Assembly: GCA_002311635.1 (NCBI GenBank)
Contig: DBZJ01000058.1
Location: 1 to 15,735 of the forward strand
From: Syntrophaceae bacterium UBA1163
GTDB lineage: Bacteria > Desulfobacterota > BSN033 > UBA1163
Length of the DNA stretch: 15,735 bases
Direction: 5' to 3'
Position 1 is the stretch's first letter. Each line of letters starts with the position of its first letter. This document shows positions 14,087 to 15,735 of the stretch, one piece after another. The position numbers and the translations under genes were made by a program. The notes below the pieces were generated by a model. That model worked only from the letters and a program-made list of their open reading frames with translations, ran no database searches and was not told the DNA's origin.

Positions 14087-14437
14087 TTAGTAGTAAGGGT
14101 AGTAATATCGGTATGGGTATGGGTAATAATACGGGTAGTATGGGTATGTGCGATAATACCGCCTTGGCAGAGGGCGACATTGGGTAGCTACTACTCTGTC
14201 TTCAGAGAAAGTGACAAGACAAAGGGAATCGGTGTTTGAAAAATGATATTCCCACGTTTCAAGAGTCTTCCCATTAACAGTCTTATAAGTGATCAGGTCC
14301 GTTTTCCCCCACAAAGTGACCACTTCCTCTTTGGTCATGTTAGCCTTGACATCCGAAACATGACGAGGGTGGCATGAAGAAAAAATGAGCATAAGCCCAA
14401 CGAAAAGGAGTAACCCGACAATCCTCTTTCTCACCAT
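14087..14437 (-). CDS. Small lipoprotein with BamE/SmpA-like fold and Tyr/Pro tail
   Basis: This 116-residue protein has a lipoprotein signal (MVRKRIVGLLLFVGLMLIFSSC, with Cys22 as the likely lipidation site; phenylalanine at -3 is less usual). The segment VSDVKANMTKEEVVTLWGKTD, then ETWEYHFS and LCLVTFSEDRVVA, fits the small BamE/SmpA-like domain: helix-turn-helix followed by strands. Residues 94-116 are almost only Tyr and Pro with two Arg (YYRTYPYYPYYYP...), coded by a repetitive TAY-CCN-rich stretch that looks prone to slippage. AAGGAG lies about ten bases before ATG 14437. It is 28 bp downstream of the next gene on the same strand, so the two are probably cotranscribed. The exact role is unknown. 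Confidence 0.8.
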   Translation of the reverse strand: MVRKRIVGLLLFVGLMLIFSSCHPRHVSDVKANMTKEEVVTLWGKTDLITYKTVNGKTLETWEYHFSNTDSLCLVTFSEDRVVATQCRPLPRRYYRTYPYYPYYYPYPYRYYYPYY

Positions 14438-14465
14438 CTCTTCTCATCTCCTTCTTTGTTTTTAC

Positions 14466-14780
14466 TTAGGTGGTTCTCCTTAAGATAGTCACCTTATAAG
14501 CCACATCAACCCCTCGGATTGGTAAGTACTCCACCTTCACCTTCTCCCCGGGAAAGGGATACCTATGGGGAGCATAGACCGTATCTCTCCCGATCCTGAA
14601 ATTGATAATCATTCCGTCCTTATTATTTTTCACATCCAACCACTGTCTAAACACTCCTTGAATTCCCACGGTGGTGCCTATAAATGTGGAGAAATGTTCC
14701 TGTGAGACCAATGCATTTGCCTCGAAGATGAGCAATAGAGCGACGAATGTGAAAATCAGAGTTCTCTTAACCATCTTCAT
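14466..14780 (-). CDS. Small exported protein of unknown function
   Basis: This 104-residue protein has a signal peptide (basic MKMVKR, hydrophobic TLIFTFVALLLIFEANALV, cleavage near residue 24-26). The mature part reads as a small beta barrel (GTTVGIQGVFRQWLDVKN, MIINFRIGRDTVYAP, GEKVKVEYLPIRGVDVAYKVTIL), similar to OB-like periplasmic domains; no named family was recognised. AGGGGGT upstream of ATG 14780 supports the start; the next ATG, two codons on, is also possible. It probably forms a two-gene operon with the BamE-like lipoprotein. Confidence 0.78.
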   Translation of the reverse strand: MKMVKRTLIFTFVALLLIFEANALVSQEHFSTFIGTTVGIQGVFRQWLDVKNNKDGMIINFRIGRDTVYAPHRYPFPGEKVKVEYLPIRGVDVAYKVTILRRTT

Positions 14781-14925
14781 TTCGACAGACCCCCTTTCTT
14801 AGTCTAAAAATAGTCATAGGATCTAAAGAAATCAAGTGAATGCCCAGGTGTTGCTTTATCGCTTCATGGGGGATCTGCATGCGAAAGCTTTTTATCAATT
14901 CTTCAAGTCGTTCTAGTGCAGCGAT
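14767..14925 (-). pseudogene. Protein-like fragment upstream of the small exported gene
   Basis: On the minus strand the frame open from 14925 to TAA at 14767-14769 reads ALERLEELIKSFRMQIPHEA and then IKQHLGIHLISLDPMTIFRL, which looks like genuine protein: an amphipathic helix, then an HTH-like stretch. The only ATG (14880) would leave 37 residues. It overlaps the first codons of the next gene in another frame. The frame is closed upstream by TGA at 14926-14928, next to the palindromic repeat at 14949-15012. It may be the tail of a truncated gene or a small coupled leader ORF; no family was recognised. Confidence 0.25.
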
Positions 14926-14948
14926 TCAGAAATTACTTTACAGAGACC

Positions 14949-15012
14949 GTCATTCCGGACTTGATCCGGAATCCAGTCTTTTCAACTGGATTCCCGCTTT
15001 CGCGGGAATGAC
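14949..15012. repeat. Dispersed palindromic repeat, copy 3 (complete, two-hairpin form)
   Basis: GTCATTCCGG...CCGGAATCCAG (14949-14976) and CTGGATTCCCGC...GCGGGAATGAC (14987-15012) are each hairpins. Together they form a larger inverted repeat (GTCATTCC with GGAATGAC, GGAATCCAG with CTGGATTCC). This is the most complete copy in the window; copies at 2117 and 3966 are partial. Downstream, 15031-15061 matches 4013-4043 at 25 of 31 positions. Confidence 0.85.
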
Positions 15013-15178
15013 AATCCTAATTATCCTTGTAAAGAAGTTCTAGATTCACCACACTTACATGGCACTCTCATCCATGCAGCAAGTTTCTCTAAGCGGAATT
15101 TAATTGAGGAGTTTTTCGGTAAAAAAGCGTGTTGTTGCGGGCGTACGACGGCCTGTGGGAAATCCGTCTCTTTTGTGA
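15013..15178. other. Non-coding stretch after the repeat
   Basis: Apart from the 15031-15061 segment shared with copy 2, no gene, promoter or RNA structure was recognised up to the stop codon of the last lipoprotein gene. Confidence 0.35.
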
Positions 15179-15640
15179 TTATTCCTCAGGTCTCTTCAGA
15201 GCAACGACGTAATAAGTTACGGTATTTGTCCGGCGTGTTTCCCCATCTCGTACGTACTCAGCGTAACAGTCTATCTTCTTTGAATCCACCGGGACATGAA
15301 TCGATACCCGGAAGTATGGATGCGACCCGTAGGTCACATCTTTCGCCTGAACATCCACGCAGGATTGGCTGCCACCCGAGAAGTTGAAACAAACTCTGCG
15401 AATCTCTGGTTTAGCTTCTGTCTCAAAATGAATAGTCGTCCAATATTCTACGTTCGCTGAGAGAGATCCGGTTTGGGGAATATCCATACTCAATAATTTG
15501 ATTTCACCTCCCCTGGAGGGCGCTTTCGTTCCAAGAGAGAGAGAGGCATCCGGCCCAATATTCATGGTGGTACAGGAAGAAATTGCCAGCAAAACAGCAC
15601 CACTGATGAAAACAATGCTTAAAATAGACTTGATATCCAT
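15179..15640 (-). CDS. Lipoprotein of unknown function
   Basis: This 153-residue protein has a lipoprotein signal (MDIKSILSIVFISGAVLLAI, then SSC, lipobox ISSC with Cys23). The mature part is beta-rich (LLSMDIPQTGSLSANVEYWT, then HFETEAKPEIRRVCFNFSGG and YFRVSIHVPVDSKKIDCYAEYV) and ends in TVTYYVVAL, an immunoglobulin-like pattern. It has two further pairs of cysteines (RRVC/SQSC and a later IDCY) that could form a disulfide in the periplasm. A perfect AGGAGGT lies just before ATG 15640, and a candidate promoter lies about 30-60 bp upstream. No family or partner was recognised. Confidence 0.82.
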   Translation of the reverse strand: MDIKSILSIVFISGAVLLAISSCTTMNIGPDASLSLGTKAPSRGGEIKLLSMDIPQTGSLSANVEYWTTIHFETEAKPEIRRVCFNFSGGSQSCVDVQAKDVTYGSHPYFRVSIHVPVDSKKIDCYAEYVRDGETRRTNTVTYYVVALKRPEE

Positions 15641-15669
15641 TACCTCCTTGATCGTTTCTTTTCTACTTC

Positions 15670-15698
15670 ACATTAACGAATTTCTTTAGAGGTGTCAA
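15670..15698 (-). promoter_or_regulatory. Candidate sigma-70 promoter for the last lipoprotein gene
   Basis: On the minus strand a perfect TTGACA (-35, 15693-15698) is followed after exactly 17 bases by TAATGT (-10, 15670-15675), which matches the -10 consensus at only three of six positions. The distance to ATG 15640 is about 30 bp. Confidence 0.4.
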
Positions 15699-15735
15699 CA
15701 GAATTGACGAGACGGTAATGTATGATCTTTGTGTC

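Noticed and set aside
14087..14160. Short tandem repeat or CRISPR-like array
   Set aside because: The periodic pattern reflects Tyr/Pro codons of the lipoprotein tail; there are no fixed repeat and spacer units.

Overview
The window looks like a piece of chromosome from a Gram-negative bacterium, most likely a member of the former Deltaproteobacteria (Desulfobacterota, Syntrophobacterales-like). This is inferred from protein flavour, lipoprotein and outer-envelope genes, scattered palindromic repeats, and use of selenocysteine. No rRNA, tRNA, CRISPR array, transposase or phage gene was seen.

Layout. 1-3069 (+): the C-terminal half of a PAC2-family protein cut by the window edge, a MltD-like lytic transglycosylase, and an unusual GNAT acetyltransferase fused to an HTH and zinc ribbon. 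3113-3742 (-): an M50 site-2 protease. 4147-7405 (+): a probable operon with a FN3-like ORF, a degenerate histidine-kinase-like ORF in another frame, a DsbA/FrnE-family thiol oxidoreductase, the queuosine-precursor transporter YhhQ, and QueC. 7494-9961 (-): a TlpA/ResA-like thioredoxin, then two zinc-ribbon membrane proteins. 10190-11395 (+): a cardiolipin-synthase-like phospholipase D. 11497-13002 (-): an acyl-CoA synthetase that is visibly richer in G+C. 13399-15640 (-): four small exported proteins or lipoproteins.

Main discovery. The DsbA/FrnE-family gene at 5242-5871 reads through an in-frame TGA exactly where the first cysteine of the CxxC active site should be, giving U-P-W-C. A canonical Shine-Dalgarno precedes the ATG upstream of the TGA. 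A hairpin with a GUG apical loop follows the TGA at the spacing expected of a bacterial SECIS. It is therefore best read as a selenoprotein and not as a broken gene. Conventional gene calling would truncate it to start at GTG 5308 and lose the active site.

Other points of interest are the GNAT-HTH-zinc-ribbon fusion, the FN3/pseudo-kinase frame break, a palindromic repeat inserted in frame inside the phospholipase D gene, two families of dispersed palindromic repeats, a pair of operator-like palindromes between two divergent genes, and a tyrosine/proline tail on a lipoprotein. Functionally the region mixes envelope maintenance (MltD, cardiolipin synthase, site-2 protease, TlpA, lipoproteins), redox (the selenoprotein, TlpA) and tRNA-modification supply (YhhQ, QueC). 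There is no single obvious pathway.
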